Position numbers and translations under genes: made by a program
IMG/VR virus record: IMGVR_UViG_3300037621_000066
Location: 1-28,736 of that record
DNA length: 28,736 bases
Strand: one strand, 5' to 3'
Source of the DNA: a virus
Shown: one piece after another, positions 6,556 through 12,509 of the stretch
Position numbering within the stretch: position 1 is the first letter of the stretch
How the letters are laid out: each line of letters starts with the position of its first letter
The notes under the pieces: model-generated
Databases searched by the model: none
The model's input: only the letters and a program-made list of their open reading frames with translations
What the model was told of the DNA's origin: nothing

Positions 6556-7564
6556 CTTTAGCCTCCTCTTCTTTAGCCTGCATCGACAGGTGCTTGTTCA
6601 TGTTTAATCGTTTTTCTTTTAGCTCAGGAATGACTGCAGCAACATTGCCAATTGTCTTGCCTTCTCCATCCACTTTATTATGTGGACTGTCTTTATCCAT
6701 TTGTTCCAACAGATCCATAACTGCCAGGTTAGCTTCCTCTAACTCCTTCAGCTTATGCCTACGTTCTGCTGCAGGCAGGGAACAGTTAGCCATCCCAAGC
6801 TGTAGCTCTGCATATCTGTGAACCCAATCATCTCCAAAGTTATATCCCTCAGGTTTATCCACACCAGGTATATGCAGATAGAATAGCTCATCAGCATCAT
6901 CAGGCATCTCTTCCTGTTCATCCTTACCAGGCTCCTCAGAGCTTTGCTGAATGCGTTCCATTAACTCTTGGGTAGTCTTGGCACCTGACAAACTAGGTGC
7001 CTGCTCTGTGCCTTCCTTGGGAGTTATATCAACAGGCTGAGTAGGAAAGTCTTGAGCTTCCTCTGCTGTGATCAGACCTTTGATTGCATCAGGGAAAGCA
7101 TCTCGTATAGCAAAGCCTCTTGCTCTAAGCTGAAGCATTCTCTTTGGGTACTGTTGCCAAGGGCCTTGCTTGTTCCATAGCCTAGCCTTCTCTGCATCCT
7201 GCTTGCTGAAGGTAGCCCTGGTTAATTCTTCTTTGCCGTTAGGTAACAGCCTAACCATCTCACACACAGCAGTATCACCTTCCATAGTTTCCTTGCATCC
7301 ACCAAAATTCTTATGGCCTTTGACCAGGGCAAGTAAGCTATCTCCCCACAAGCTAGGTCTGCCATTGATGACTGCGATATTCTGAAGAGCCTGCATTGGT
7401 GCAAGCCCTATCTCATATCCCCATTGCACAGCCACCAGGATATTGGCAGGCTTGCCTTGGAAATCTTTTGGCACAAGCCCTGACTTACTTAGTGTAAGTG
7501 CAAAGTCCTTTGCCTCAGCTAGATTAGTAGGCTCTAGCATTTGCCTTTGTATTTGTTTACTCAT
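6539..7564 (-). CDS. RecT-family single-strand annealing protein
   Basis: A 341-residue protein. The RecT core spans about 8-185, with the signature NILVAVQWGYEIGLAPMQAL continuing into QNIAVINGRPSLWGD. The later PKRMLQLRARGFAIRDAFPD is the other conserved block. RecT proteins coat single-stranded DNA left by a 5'-3' exonuclease and anneal it to homologous DNA. The acidic, disordered region about 190-240 and the C-terminal helices (about 240-341) are extensions beyond the core. The ATG lies within the end of the exonuclease gene, overlapping by eight bases, with AAGGAGGT upstream, so the pair is co-translated. The coding strand contains a perfect DnaA box on its complement (6855-6863). Confidence 0.85.
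   Translation of the reverse strand: MSKQIQRQMLEPTNLAEAKDFALTLSKSGLVPKDFQGKPANILVAVQWGYEIGLAPMQALQNIAVINGRPSLWGDSLLALVKGHKNFGGCKETMEGDTAVCEMVRLLPNGKEELTRATFSKQDAEKARLWNKQGPWQQYPKRMLQLRARGFAIRDAFPDAIKGLITAEEAQDFPTQPVDITPKEGTEQAPSLSGAKTTQELMERIQQSSEEPGKDEQEEMPDDADELFYLHIPGVDKPEGYNFGDDWVHRYAELQLGMANCSLPAAERRHKLKELEEANLAVMDLLEQMDKDSPHNKVDGEGKTIGNVAAVIPELKEKRLNMNKHLSMQAKEEEAKDGSTT
6855..6863 (+). promoter_or_regulatory. perfect DnaA-box match inside the RecT gene
   Basis: TTATCCACA reads exactly as the DnaA box consensus on the plus strand. It lies in coding sequence (the reverse strand encodes Val-Asp-Lys), far from the replication genes and with no repeats around it. It could be incidental or a secondary binding site. 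Confidence 0.3.
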
Positions 7565-8504
7565 CAGTTGATACCTCCTTTATATTAAACGTAGTTGTCT
7601 CAACAAACTCACCTTCAACAGGCACCATTTGTTTCTTTGGTTTCTTGGTTGTTATACATTTGACTGTGAATGTTTCAGACTTAATCACATCTGCATCGAT
7701 GCTATCCATATGCATAATGATTTGATCCTTCAGTCCATCCTTAATCTTGGTGGCTTGCCTTGCCTCAGATGATGCAGCCTGATACGCAGAGCATAGACTA
7801 TCCAGGTCAAAGTTTTTCCTGTCATCTTTAGATAGCTCAACCACCTTTAAGCCTTTAGCCTCAGCCTCATCAGGTAGAGGTGGGTAGTCTCCATCATCCT
7901 CAACAAGTTGCCAAAATTCTTTAGCCTTATCCTTGATGGTCTGTACTAACAGGTCATCACGATGGAATGGATACAGTTTAAGCTGACCTTTTTGGTTCAT
8001 GCATACTACCAATGCCCAAGGCAGGCCTGTTGTTATCATCTGTTGATGAACCTGTATCATCCACATTGGCTTGCATACATCCTTGTGGTAGAAATCTGTT
8101 TTGATTTCCACGATACCTTTGCCAAAGAATATTGTTGGCTCTTCACCATCACTACCAATGACAAGCTCTAGTCCTGCAGGGATCTCTAGTATCCTATCGA
8201 CAGAACTACCAAGCCCATGCTCCTTATCATAGAATGCATTCTTAGGTTCCCATAATTTTACGTTAGGGATATCTTCCTTAATACTTTCTAAGAACCAAGC
8301 AGCTACACCATGCTCCAGGTGTGTGCCTCGCATCAGAGCTTGCTTACTAAATCGCTTGGTGTCTAATGTTTCGACACCTGCCCTGGCTCTCTTGTGTTCT
8401 TCAAGAACAGATTGATTTGTATTACCATAGTCATCGACACCTAATACAACAGGTGCAGTTTCTGATGAGCCTAATTCCCATCCTGTCTTAGTTAGCTTTG
8501 GCAT
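7557..8504 (-). CDS. YqaJ/lambda-exonuclease-like recombination nuclease
   Basis: A 315-residue protein. The motifs of the YqaJ viral recombinase fold occur in order: GSSETAPVVLG (12-22), RGTHLEHG with Glu64, GSSVDRILE with Asp103, GIVEIKT with Glu133 and Lys135, and QVHQQM (151-156). These give the PD-(D/E)XK metal-dependent active site. The enzyme would resect duplex ends 5'-3' to produce the single strands used by the RecT-like protein encoded immediately downstream with an eight-base overlap. The C-terminal 100 residues are helical and less conserved. ATG 8504 is preceded by GAGGAGGT; the upstream small membrane gene overlaps by 17 bases. Confidence 0.85.
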   Translation of the reverse strand: MPKLTKTGWELGSSETAPVVLGVDDYGNTNQSVLEEHKRARAGVETLDTKRFSKQALMRGTHLEHGVAAWFLESIKEDIPNVKLWEPKNAFYDKEHGLGSSVDRILEIPAGLELVIGSDGEEPTIFFGKGIVEIKTDFYHKDVCKPMWMIQVHQQMITTGLPWALVVCMNQKGQLKLYPFHRDDLLVQTIKDKAKEFWQLVEDDGDYPPLPDEAEAKGLKVVELSKDDRKNFDLDSLCSAYQAASSEARQATKIKDGLKDQIIMHMDSIDADVIKSETFTVKCITTKKPKKQMVPVEGEFVETTTFNIKEVSTDE

Positions 8505-8679
8505 TTGTTACCTCCTCAATACCAACATAGCTGTAGTAACAGCTATCAATTAAAGCACAGCCTATCCATGAACCTGCCCACAGCATCACGCAGAACAGTA
8601 ACACGCAGATAAACTCTGCCAGGAATATCCATCTTTCTTTGACAGACATATCTCTTAGAAAATTAATTAACTCCATCAT
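8488..8679 (-). CDS. small single-TM membrane protein
   Basis: A 63-residue protein with a cationic N-terminus (FLRDMSVKERW) and a hydrophobic stretch about 17-44 rich in Cys, Leu and Trp, then a polar tail. The start is either of two adjacent ATGs; the first overlaps the recombinase stop as ATGA and follows AAGGAGGG. It lies between the recombinase and the exonuclease in one operon. The family is not recognised; small TM proteins in early phage operons can inhibit host functions or exclude other phages, but nothing here shows that. Confidence 0.6.
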   Translation of the reverse strand: MMELINFLRDMSVKERWIFLAEFICVLLFCVMLWAGSWIGCALIDSCYYSYVGIEEVTNAKAN

Positions 8680-9365
8680 GCAGCCCTCCTTAATAAGTTA
8701 GACACAGTTGATGCATACCAATCGCCACCTCTTGCAGTCTTGATACCTCTGTCGTTTAGCTCGACTGCAATATCTTTAAGGCTCTTGCCTGTTGACTGTA
8801 GGCTTTGAACCAATGGCAGATTGTTAGCTGCAAAGCTATCAGCCTTGGCTCTGATCTTAGCATTGCCCAGGTCACTAGCTTTCTTACAGCCATTGCCTAA
8901 GCTGTATATCTTTTGACCTGCCTTGCTGATAAAGAAACCATTGGCCTGGATCTCTGCCTTCTGTCTAGCATGGGCAGCCTTTGTTCTTTGTGAGATCTTC
9001 AGGCTTTCCATCTGTTGTATCGTAAAGAAGATACCTGCTGTGTCAGGCTCTAGGTTTGGGTAGTCCAGGGCAATCATCTTTTGTTTACCTGATAACACAT
9101 TGTCTCTGTACCAGGTGCTTACCTCAGCTAGATCCCTGCCAAACCTGGACAGGTTAGCTGCTACGATTGGGCAGCCTAGTTTCTTAGCTAACTTAGTTGC
9201 CTTGATAAACTCAGGTCTGTCTGCGTTAGGTGTGCTGCCTGACAGTACCTCATTGAACCAATGGATCTGACAGTTAGGGAAAGCTATCTCAACCTGGTGA
9301 TGTTGGTTAACTACATCCTGTTTGTCTGTACTGACACGAGCTATCGCTACTATTTCTTTATACAT
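8676..9365 (-). CDS. serine recombinase (resolvase/invertase family)
   Basis: A 229-residue protein. The catalytic motif IARVSTDKQ places the nucleophile at Ser12. NLSRFGRDL (71-79) supplies the conserved Arg and Asp residues, and MESLKISQRTKAA matches the end of the catalytic domain before helix E. The C-terminal region (about 190-229, GKSLKDIAVELNDRGIKTAR, then a Trp-containing helix) is a helix-turn-helix DNA-binding domain. The length is close to small resolvases or invertases, not the 450+ residues of large serine integrases. It may resolve genome dimers or invert a segment rather than integrate. The start has AGGAGGAAA upstream and lies 24 bases from a palindromic operator candidate. 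Confidence 0.85.
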   Translation of the reverse strand: MYKEIVAIARVSTDKQDVVNQHHQVEIAFPNCQIHWFNEVLSGSTPNADRPEFIKATKLAKKLGCPIVAANLSRFGRDLAEVSTWYRDNVLSGKQKMIALDYPNLEPDTAGIFFTIQQMESLKISQRTKAAHARQKAEIQANGFFISKAGQKIYSLGNGCKKASDLGNAKIRAKADSFAANNLPLVQSLQSTGKSLKDIAVELNDRGIKTARGGDWYASTVSNLLRRAA

Positions 9366-9388
9366 AATTTCCTCCTGTTCTTTTCATG

Positions 9389-9401
9389 TACTGTAACAGT
9401 A
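9389..9401 (-). promoter_or_regulatory. palindromic operator candidate upstream of the recombinase operon
   Basis: TACTGTAACAGTA is a perfect odd palindrome (TACTGT, A, ACAGTA), with CATG on both flanks at 9385-9388 and 9403-9406. It lies where a minus-strand promoter would be expected: on the minus strand TTGCAA occurs 17 bases before TACTGT. The half-sites equal those of E. coli LexA boxes but with one central base instead of eight. A regulator, perhaps the LexA-like protein encoded at the end of this operon or the recombinase itself, may bind here. Confidence 0.45.
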
Positions 9402-9434
9402 TCATGTCTTGTTCTGATTTGCAAATAGGGAAAT

Positions 9435-9472
9435 AAAAAAGATGCAGACTGCGAGGAGATGTCACAGCCTGC
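9435..9472 (-). terminator. rho-independent terminator ending the proximal minus-strand operon
   Basis: Read on the minus strand, GCAGGCTGTGA (9472-9462) pairs with TCGCAGTCTGC (9454-9444) around a seven-base loop CATCTCC. This gives an 11-bp stem with two G-U wobbles, followed by ATC and six T residues (9440-9435). On the plus strand the same two positions would be A-C mismatches and the T-run would precede the stem, so the structure suits only minus-strand RNA. It separates the genes transcribed from about 11592 from the recombinase operon that starts at 9365. Confidence 0.75.
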
Positions 9473-9529
9473 ACCAAGTTGGTGGTGCAAGGGAGGAGGT
9501 ATGAACATGACCAACACCACCACCACCAC
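9470..9529. repeat. short hairpin and (CAC)5 microsatellite in the gap between the two minus-strand operons
   Basis: TGCACCA (9470-9476) and TGGTGCA (9483-9489) form a seven-bp inverted repeat. Five tandem CAC units occupy 9515-9529, directly after the stop of the DUF6378-like gene. GGTGGTG within the hairpin region can pair with the CAC array, so the two could form competing structures just ahead of the terminator. The rest of the 165-base gap (9366-9530) holds the operator and terminator listed separately. Confidence 0.5.
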
Positions 9530-9530
9530 C

Positions 9531-9773
9531 TTATACTTTTTTCAATTCGTAGGCGAGAGCTATGTATCCAATGGCATCCAGGTAGTTATCCTTGTTCGAT
9601 GGATTAGATCTCCACCTCTCAATCTTTAACTCAGCCAACAACATGCAGACCTGGGTAGGTGACAGGTTCCATCTATCACCTAGTATCTTGAAGGTGTCAT
9701 GAGGTGAGCCATGCTCTACCTCTCTTGCCTCTAATGTTTTGATTGCCTCCTGCAATATGTCTACTCTTAGCAT
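9531..9773 (-). CDS. DUF6378-like small phage protein
   Basis: An 80-residue protein: LQEAIKTLEAREVEHGSPHD (7-26), then a helix with WNLSPTQVCMLLAELKIERW and a terminal DNYLDAIGYIALAYELKK. This is the pattern of DUF6378: a G-x-P/H-x-N/T-F loop followed by K/R-x2-R and a D-x2-GY-A end. That family is all-helical, resembles MazG-type nucleotide pyrophosphohydrolases, and is common in phages, but its activity is not established. The ATG overlaps the end of the upstream gene by seven bases. It is the last gene before the minus-strand terminator. Confidence 0.7.
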   Translation of the reverse strand: MLRVDILQEAIKTLEAREVEHGSPHDTFKILGDRWNLSPTQVCMLLAELKIERWRSNPSNKDNYLDAIGYIALAYELKKV

Positions 9774-10075
9774 GGTCTGTCATCCTCTGTTATGTACTGA
9801 CAATATCCATCAGTCCATTTGACCAGGGCTGACTGTTGCTTGCCTATTACCAGGGCATTGGTGATACATCTCTTCATCGTATTAACAACGGCCTCTGTTT
9901 CTACATCGACACATACCTCAACAACAGTTGTGTCGATTTCTGTTTTGTTTTCCCAGGCACCTTTGGCTTGGTGATAGGTACATCCACCGAAGTGGATGAC
10001 CATATCTGAAACGAACCTCTTAGCATTAGCTGTATGATTGCTGTTGCTAGGCATGTAGACTGTGATCATACGCAT
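9767..10075 (-). CDS. hypothetical early protein (102 residues)
   Basis: No family is recognised. The protein starts MRMITVYMPS, then has alternating hydrophobic and charged segments with Cys residues (FGGCTYHQAKGAW) and a Val-rich beta-like middle (TTVVEVCVDVETEAVVN). The N-terminal strand, compact alpha/beta pattern and small size would fit a ferredoxin-like fold, but that is a guess. Two ATGs are possible: 10075 (better SD, GAGAGG) and 10069 (overlaps the preceding TGA as ATGA). It is co-transcribed with the genes on either side. Confidence 0.65.
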   Translation of the reverse strand: MRMITVYMPSNSNHTANAKRFVSDMVIHFGGCTYHQAKGAWENKTEIDTTVVEVCVDVETEAVVNTMKRCITNALVIGKQQSALVKWTDGYCQYITEDDRPC

Positions 10076-10506
10076 ACTGCGTACCTCTCAGCAGTCTCTT
10101 TATCCAGGTGCTTCTCTTCTTTAAGCACAGCCCATACTGCAGCCTGCTTGCTGTAGTACATGCAGTTAACTACATTACCTGCAATGCCCTGGCTCTTAGC
10201 TGCAACCATGCAATTCTCTATCTTATCTTTGCAGATGTTGGGGCCTGACAATCTTGCTAGTGAGATCCAACCATCTGCTAGTTTAAGATTAGGGAAGTTA
10301 TTCATGTGAACCATGATTGGCTCTTGCACTATTGAAGATGGGAAGCTGACTGTCGCATCGATGCTGACAGATATAATCTTGTTGGCATCATCCTTGGTTA
10401 CACGAACAGAAAATTCTACATCGCTGTATGGATTTTTAACTGCGTAGTTTTTCTGCTTATAGCCGTCTGCTCTGACGTAGCAGTTAGTTGAGTAAATGTT
10501 TTCCAT
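10066..10506 (-). CDS. hypothetical early protein (146 residues)
   Basis: Not recognised. The N-terminal 60 residues look beta-rich (NCYVRADGYKQKNYAVKNPY and a V-E-F-S-V-R-V strand); the C-terminal half is helical with several Cys residues (ICKDKIENCMVAAKSQG). No transmembrane segment or signal peptide. The start is supported by AGGAGGAAAG upstream. It lies between the antirestriction gene and two other small early genes, a usual site for host-takeover proteins; no direct evidence of function. Confidence 0.65.
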   Translation of the reverse strand: MENIYSTNCYVRADGYKQKNYAVKNPYSDVEFSVRVTKDDANKIISVSIDATVSFPSSIVQEPIMVHMNNFPNLKLADGWISLARLSGPNICKDKIENCMVAAKSQGIAGNVVNCMYYSKQAAVWAVLKEEKHLDKETAERYAVCV

Positions 10507-10524
10507 TGTCTTTCCTCCTGGTTG

Positions 10525-10546
10525 GGAGACAGCCTAAGCTGCCTCC
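10525..10546 (-). promoter_or_regulatory. RNA hairpin straddling the ArdC stop codon
   Basis: On the minus strand GGAGGCAGC and GCTGTCTCC form a nine-bp stem (one G-U wobble) with loop TTAG, which contains the ArdC stop codon TAG. The wobble would be an A-C mismatch in plus-strand RNA, so minus-strand function is favoured. No T-run follows, so it is not a normal terminator; it may stabilise the upstream message or modulate translation of the next gene. A ten-base repeat AACCAGGAGG occurs on either side. Confidence 0.5.
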
Positions 10547-11460
10547 TGGTTTGCTACCTCAGCAGTTGGGTTAAGAAACTCAACAGCCTGGTTAGCTTTG
10601 GTGAATGCTGAGAAGATAGCTTTAGGATTATCCTTGATAGCCTTCTTCCAATTGTTAAGGTACTTGGCATGGTCTGCTCTTGGTGCAGGGCTAACACCTG
10701 TAACGACTGACAGGATAGCAGCACCTGTCTCAGCGACTAGCTCCTCGAATGCATACTCAGAGTTACCAAAGAATGCATTACTCTTGAGCCTGTCTAGTCT
10801 TGAGGTATGTCCTGACCAATGAACAAGCTCATGTAGCAGAGTAGAATAGTATGCCTCTTCTGCTGTGCTTGTATCTGTACCTGTGTAATCTTCTTTGGCA
10901 GGCATTGCGATATGGTCAGGGCCAGGTGCATAATGTGCAGAGGCACCACCATGTTTGATGACTGCACCTGTTGCAGATACTAATGCATCAACAGCCTGGT
11001 TGTTAAACTCAACAGGCTCAGGCTTCACGATAGCAGGGCTGTCGTATCCTTCAACCTGCTGTGCATTGAATACCTTGTATGCTTTCAGCATCCATATGTT
11101 CTTGGTTTTCTTATTGCCGTTATCATCCTTTAGGATTTTACCTGATGCATCCTTCTGATCAATCTTGATAGGCTTCCAAAAGAAAATGTCTGTTGCCTTA
11201 GATCCTTTGATGATCGATGCACCTTTGCCTGACCATTGCTTGAACGTAGCCCACTCATTAGTTGAGTAACCTGCAGAGTAAGCAACCATACCTAACCAAA
11301 ATGAATTGATACCCTGGTATGCTTTCTTAGATACAACATTGAATGGCTGACCTGATGCGATGGTAGACAACCAAGGCTTCTGCCAATTGGTGCCATGCTC
11401 TTCCATCAGGGCCAAGATTTCTGTTGATACTTTTGCGATGATTTCTTTTTGAGTAGTCAT
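10534..11460 (-). CDS. ArdC-like antirestriction protein with metallopeptidase domain
   Basis: A 308-residue protein. The N-terminal domain (about 1-130: WQKPWL near 26, AYQGINSFWL near 47, WATFKQW near 70 and KGSKAT) is the ArdC single-strand DNA-binding domain. The C-terminal domain carries HELVHWSGH (210-218) with the HExxH zinc site and a second conserved acidic helix (FEELVAETG, 238-246). ArdC proteins of plasmids and phages protect incoming DNA from type I and II restriction, and the peptidase-like domain is of the polyvalent-protein type. As one of the first genes in the minus-strand operon it is placed for immediate expression. ATG 11460 follows AGGAGA. Confidence 0.85.
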   Translation of the reverse strand: MTTQKEIIAKVSTEILALMEEHGTNWQKPWLSTIASGQPFNVVSKKAYQGINSFWLGMVAYSAGYSTNEWATFKQWSGKGASIIKGSKATDIFFWKPIKIDQKDASGKILKDDNGNKKTKNIWMLKAYKVFNAQQVEGYDSPAIVKPEPVEFNNQAVDALVSATGAVIKHGGASAHYAPGPDHIAMPAKEDYTGTDTSTAEEAYYSTLLHELVHWSGHTSRLDRLKSNAFFGNSEYAFEELVAETGAAILSVVTGVSPAPRADHAKYLNNWKKAIKDNPKAIFSAFTKANQAVEFLNPTAEVANQEAA

Positions 11461-11478
11461 AATAATTTATCTCCTAAT

Positions 11479-11592
11479 TTAAAGTTTAAAGTTACGTTTG
11501 ATTTCGCCAACGCAATCCATGATGAAGATGCACCAACCTACTATGCCAATGCTTGAACCTACCAAGAGGATTGTGAAAATTGTGTCAGCCAT
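11479..11592 (-). CDS. very small single-TM protein (37 residues)
   Basis: The start is placed at ATG 11592 because GGGAGA lies just upstream; a longer in-frame extension to 11664 would run into the promoter region. The product (MADTIFTILLVGSSIGIVGW and following) is almost entirely one membrane segment (about 4-26) with a basic C-terminal tail. It is the first gene of the minus-strand early operon, 18 bases before ArdC. Function unknown. Confidence 0.5.
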   Translation of the reverse strand: MADTIFTILLVGSSIGIVGWCIFIMDCVGEIKRNFKL

Positions 11593-11627
11593 TTGTTGTC
11601 TCCCATTTGTTATCGTCATGTTCTGTA

Positions 11628-11655
11628 TTGATAGATATTCTTTATCTGATATATT
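11628..11655 (+). promoter_or_regulatory. candidate rightward promoter for the replication operon
   Basis: TTGATA (11628-11633) and TATATT (11650-11655) with 16 bases between give 5/6 matches to both boxes. It would start transcription near 11662, ahead of the RHH gene. It overlaps the leftward promoter candidate. Confidence 0.45.
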
Positions 11656-11660
11656 GTCAA
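11632..11660 (-). promoter_or_regulatory. candidate leftward promoter for the early minus-strand operon
   Basis: On the minus strand a perfect TTGACA (11660-11655) is followed after 17 bases by a weak TATCTA (11637-11632). It would transcribe leftward into the 37-residue TM gene and ArdC. Its -35 lies on the -10 of the rightward candidate, so the two could not both be occupied. Confidence 0.45.
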
Positions 11661-11687
11661 GCAATCATATCAATATTTTTATGATAT
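11647..11687. promoter_or_regulatory. TGATAT inverted/direct repeats, operator candidate
   Basis: TGATAT occurs at 11647-11652 and 11682-11687 and its complement ATATCA at 11667-11672. This gives a six-bp inverted repeat with a nine-base spacer (11667-11687). A looser inverted pair, GATATATTG and CAATCATATC, spans 11648-11671. The sites cover the overlapping promoters and the leader of the RHH gene, where an autoregulator would act. Confidence 0.4.
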
Positions 11688-11708
11688 TAATTTATGAACA
11701 GGAGAAAA

Positions 11709-11903
11709 GTGTTGGAAAACCTAGAGTTACAGACTGAAAAAAAATCTGCTGATGATGGGTTAGTTGCCATGTATGTACGCATCGATGCGACATTGAAGGT
11801 GCAGTTGGAGCAGGCTGCCAAGCAGGAGAGAAGGAGCTTGGCTAGTTATGTTGAACAGCAATTGCGTACAGGTTTACTAACCAGGAAGAGTGACTGTGCG
11901 TAA
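11709..11903 (+). CDS. ribbon-helix-helix (Arc/CopG-like) DNA-binding protein
   Basis: About 64 residues. GTG 11709 (or TTG 11712) is preferred over ATG 11694, which has no SD; AGGAG at 11700-11704 has correct spacing only for the later codons. The core (MYVRIDATLKVQLEQAAKQE, then RRSLASYVEQQLRTGL) is a beta strand plus two helices, as in RHH dimers that insert a two-strand ribbon into the major groove. The N-terminal 20 residues are charged and probably flexible. As the first gene of the rightward operon, next to repeated TGATAT sites, it is a good candidate autorepressor of the divergent promoters. Confidence 0.65.
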   Translation: MLENLELQTEKKSADDGLVAMYVRIDATLKVQLEQAAKQERRSLASYVEQQLRTGLLTRKSDCA

Positions 11904-12267
11904 GCCATCCAAGTACAAGAATAAAAGATACAAGTTGGATGGGCATAACTTTATGAGTAAAGCAGAGGCAGCTTACTATTCGTATCACCTGAAGCCACAG
12001 TTGGATGATGGAAGGATATCGGATTTAGAATTTCAACCAAGGATTAAATGTATAGTAGGAGGAGTATTAGTATGCACATATATAGCAGACTTTCGTTACC
12101 AAGATCTGAACCAAGAGAAGATAGTGATAGAGGTGAAGGGATACGAGACAGACATCTACAAGCTGAAGATGAAACTAGTCAAAGCCCTGCATCCACAGTT
12201 GAAGATCTTAGTGATCTACAGCAAACAGTTAAGTGCAGAGATATCATCATTGCTGCCTCAAGAATAA
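11896..12267 (+). CDS. DUF1064-family PD-(D/E)XK nuclease
   Basis: About 123 residues from GTG 11896 (seven bases after AGGAAG; an in-frame GTG at 11890 is too close). The family pattern is clear: KYKNKRYKLDGHNFMSKAEA, then LEFQP, YIADFRY and IVIEVKGYETDIYKLKMK. Glu24, Asp65, Glu79 and Lys81 form the likely metal-binding site. DUF1064 proteins are found in phage replication/recombination modules and are thought to be endonucleases, possibly acting on branched DNA. The last 196 bases also encode the start of the next gene in another frame. Confidence 0.8.
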   Translation: MRKPSKYKNKRYKLDGHNFMSKAEAAYYSYHLKPQLDDGRISDLEFQPRIKCIVGGVLVCTYIADFRYQDLNQEKIVIEVKGYETDIYKLKMKLVKALHPQLKILVIYSKQLSAEISSLLPQE

Positions 12268-12509
12268 GTGAGGTAAGCACAGCAGACATACTATCTGCCA
12301 GGAGAATGAAGCATATCACCTTGGTCAGGCATATAGTCTACAAGCTGACATACGAGCTATGTCCATACAGCTTTCCACAGATGGGCAGGATGCTGAACAG
12401 GGATCACACGACAATCATCTCAGGCATCAAAGGTATCGACATCAAGATCATGCACAACAAATACATCAGGGATCTATACGATAAGATCCTGGCAGAGGTG
12501 CTAGGTTGA
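12072..12509 (+). CDS. DnaA domain-IV (DnaA-box-binding) protein
   Basis: A 145-residue protein. ATG 12072 is chosen because a strong AGGAGGAG (12057-12064) lies exactly seven bases upstream; no ATG or GTG occurs in this frame between 12072 and the DnaA-like domain. Residues about 55-145 match the C-terminal domain of DnaA: the basic helix (SARRMKHITLVRHIVYKL), then PQMGRMLNRDHTTIISGIKG, with the RDHTT signature that reads DnaA boxes. There is no AAA+ ATPase domain, so it can bind DnaA boxes but not assemble the ATP-dependent helix. The first 65 residues, acidic and disordered, are overprinted on the DUF1064 gene. It probably acts at the phage origin with the initiator encoded next, or displaces host DnaA. 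Confidence 0.75.
   Translation: MHIYSRLSLPRSEPREDSDRGEGIRDRHLQAEDETSQSPASTVEDLSDLQQTVKCRDIIIAASRISEVSTADILSARRMKHITLVRHIVYKLTYELCPYSFPQMGRMLNRDHTTIISGIKGIDIKIMHNKYIRDLYDKILAEVLG

Noticed and set aside
9501-9640. Plus-strand Thr-rich ORF (MNMTNTTTTT) with strong SD
   Set aside because: Antisense to the DUF6378-like gene, Thr run is only the CAC repeat, and no biosynthetic operon follows that would need a leader peptide.
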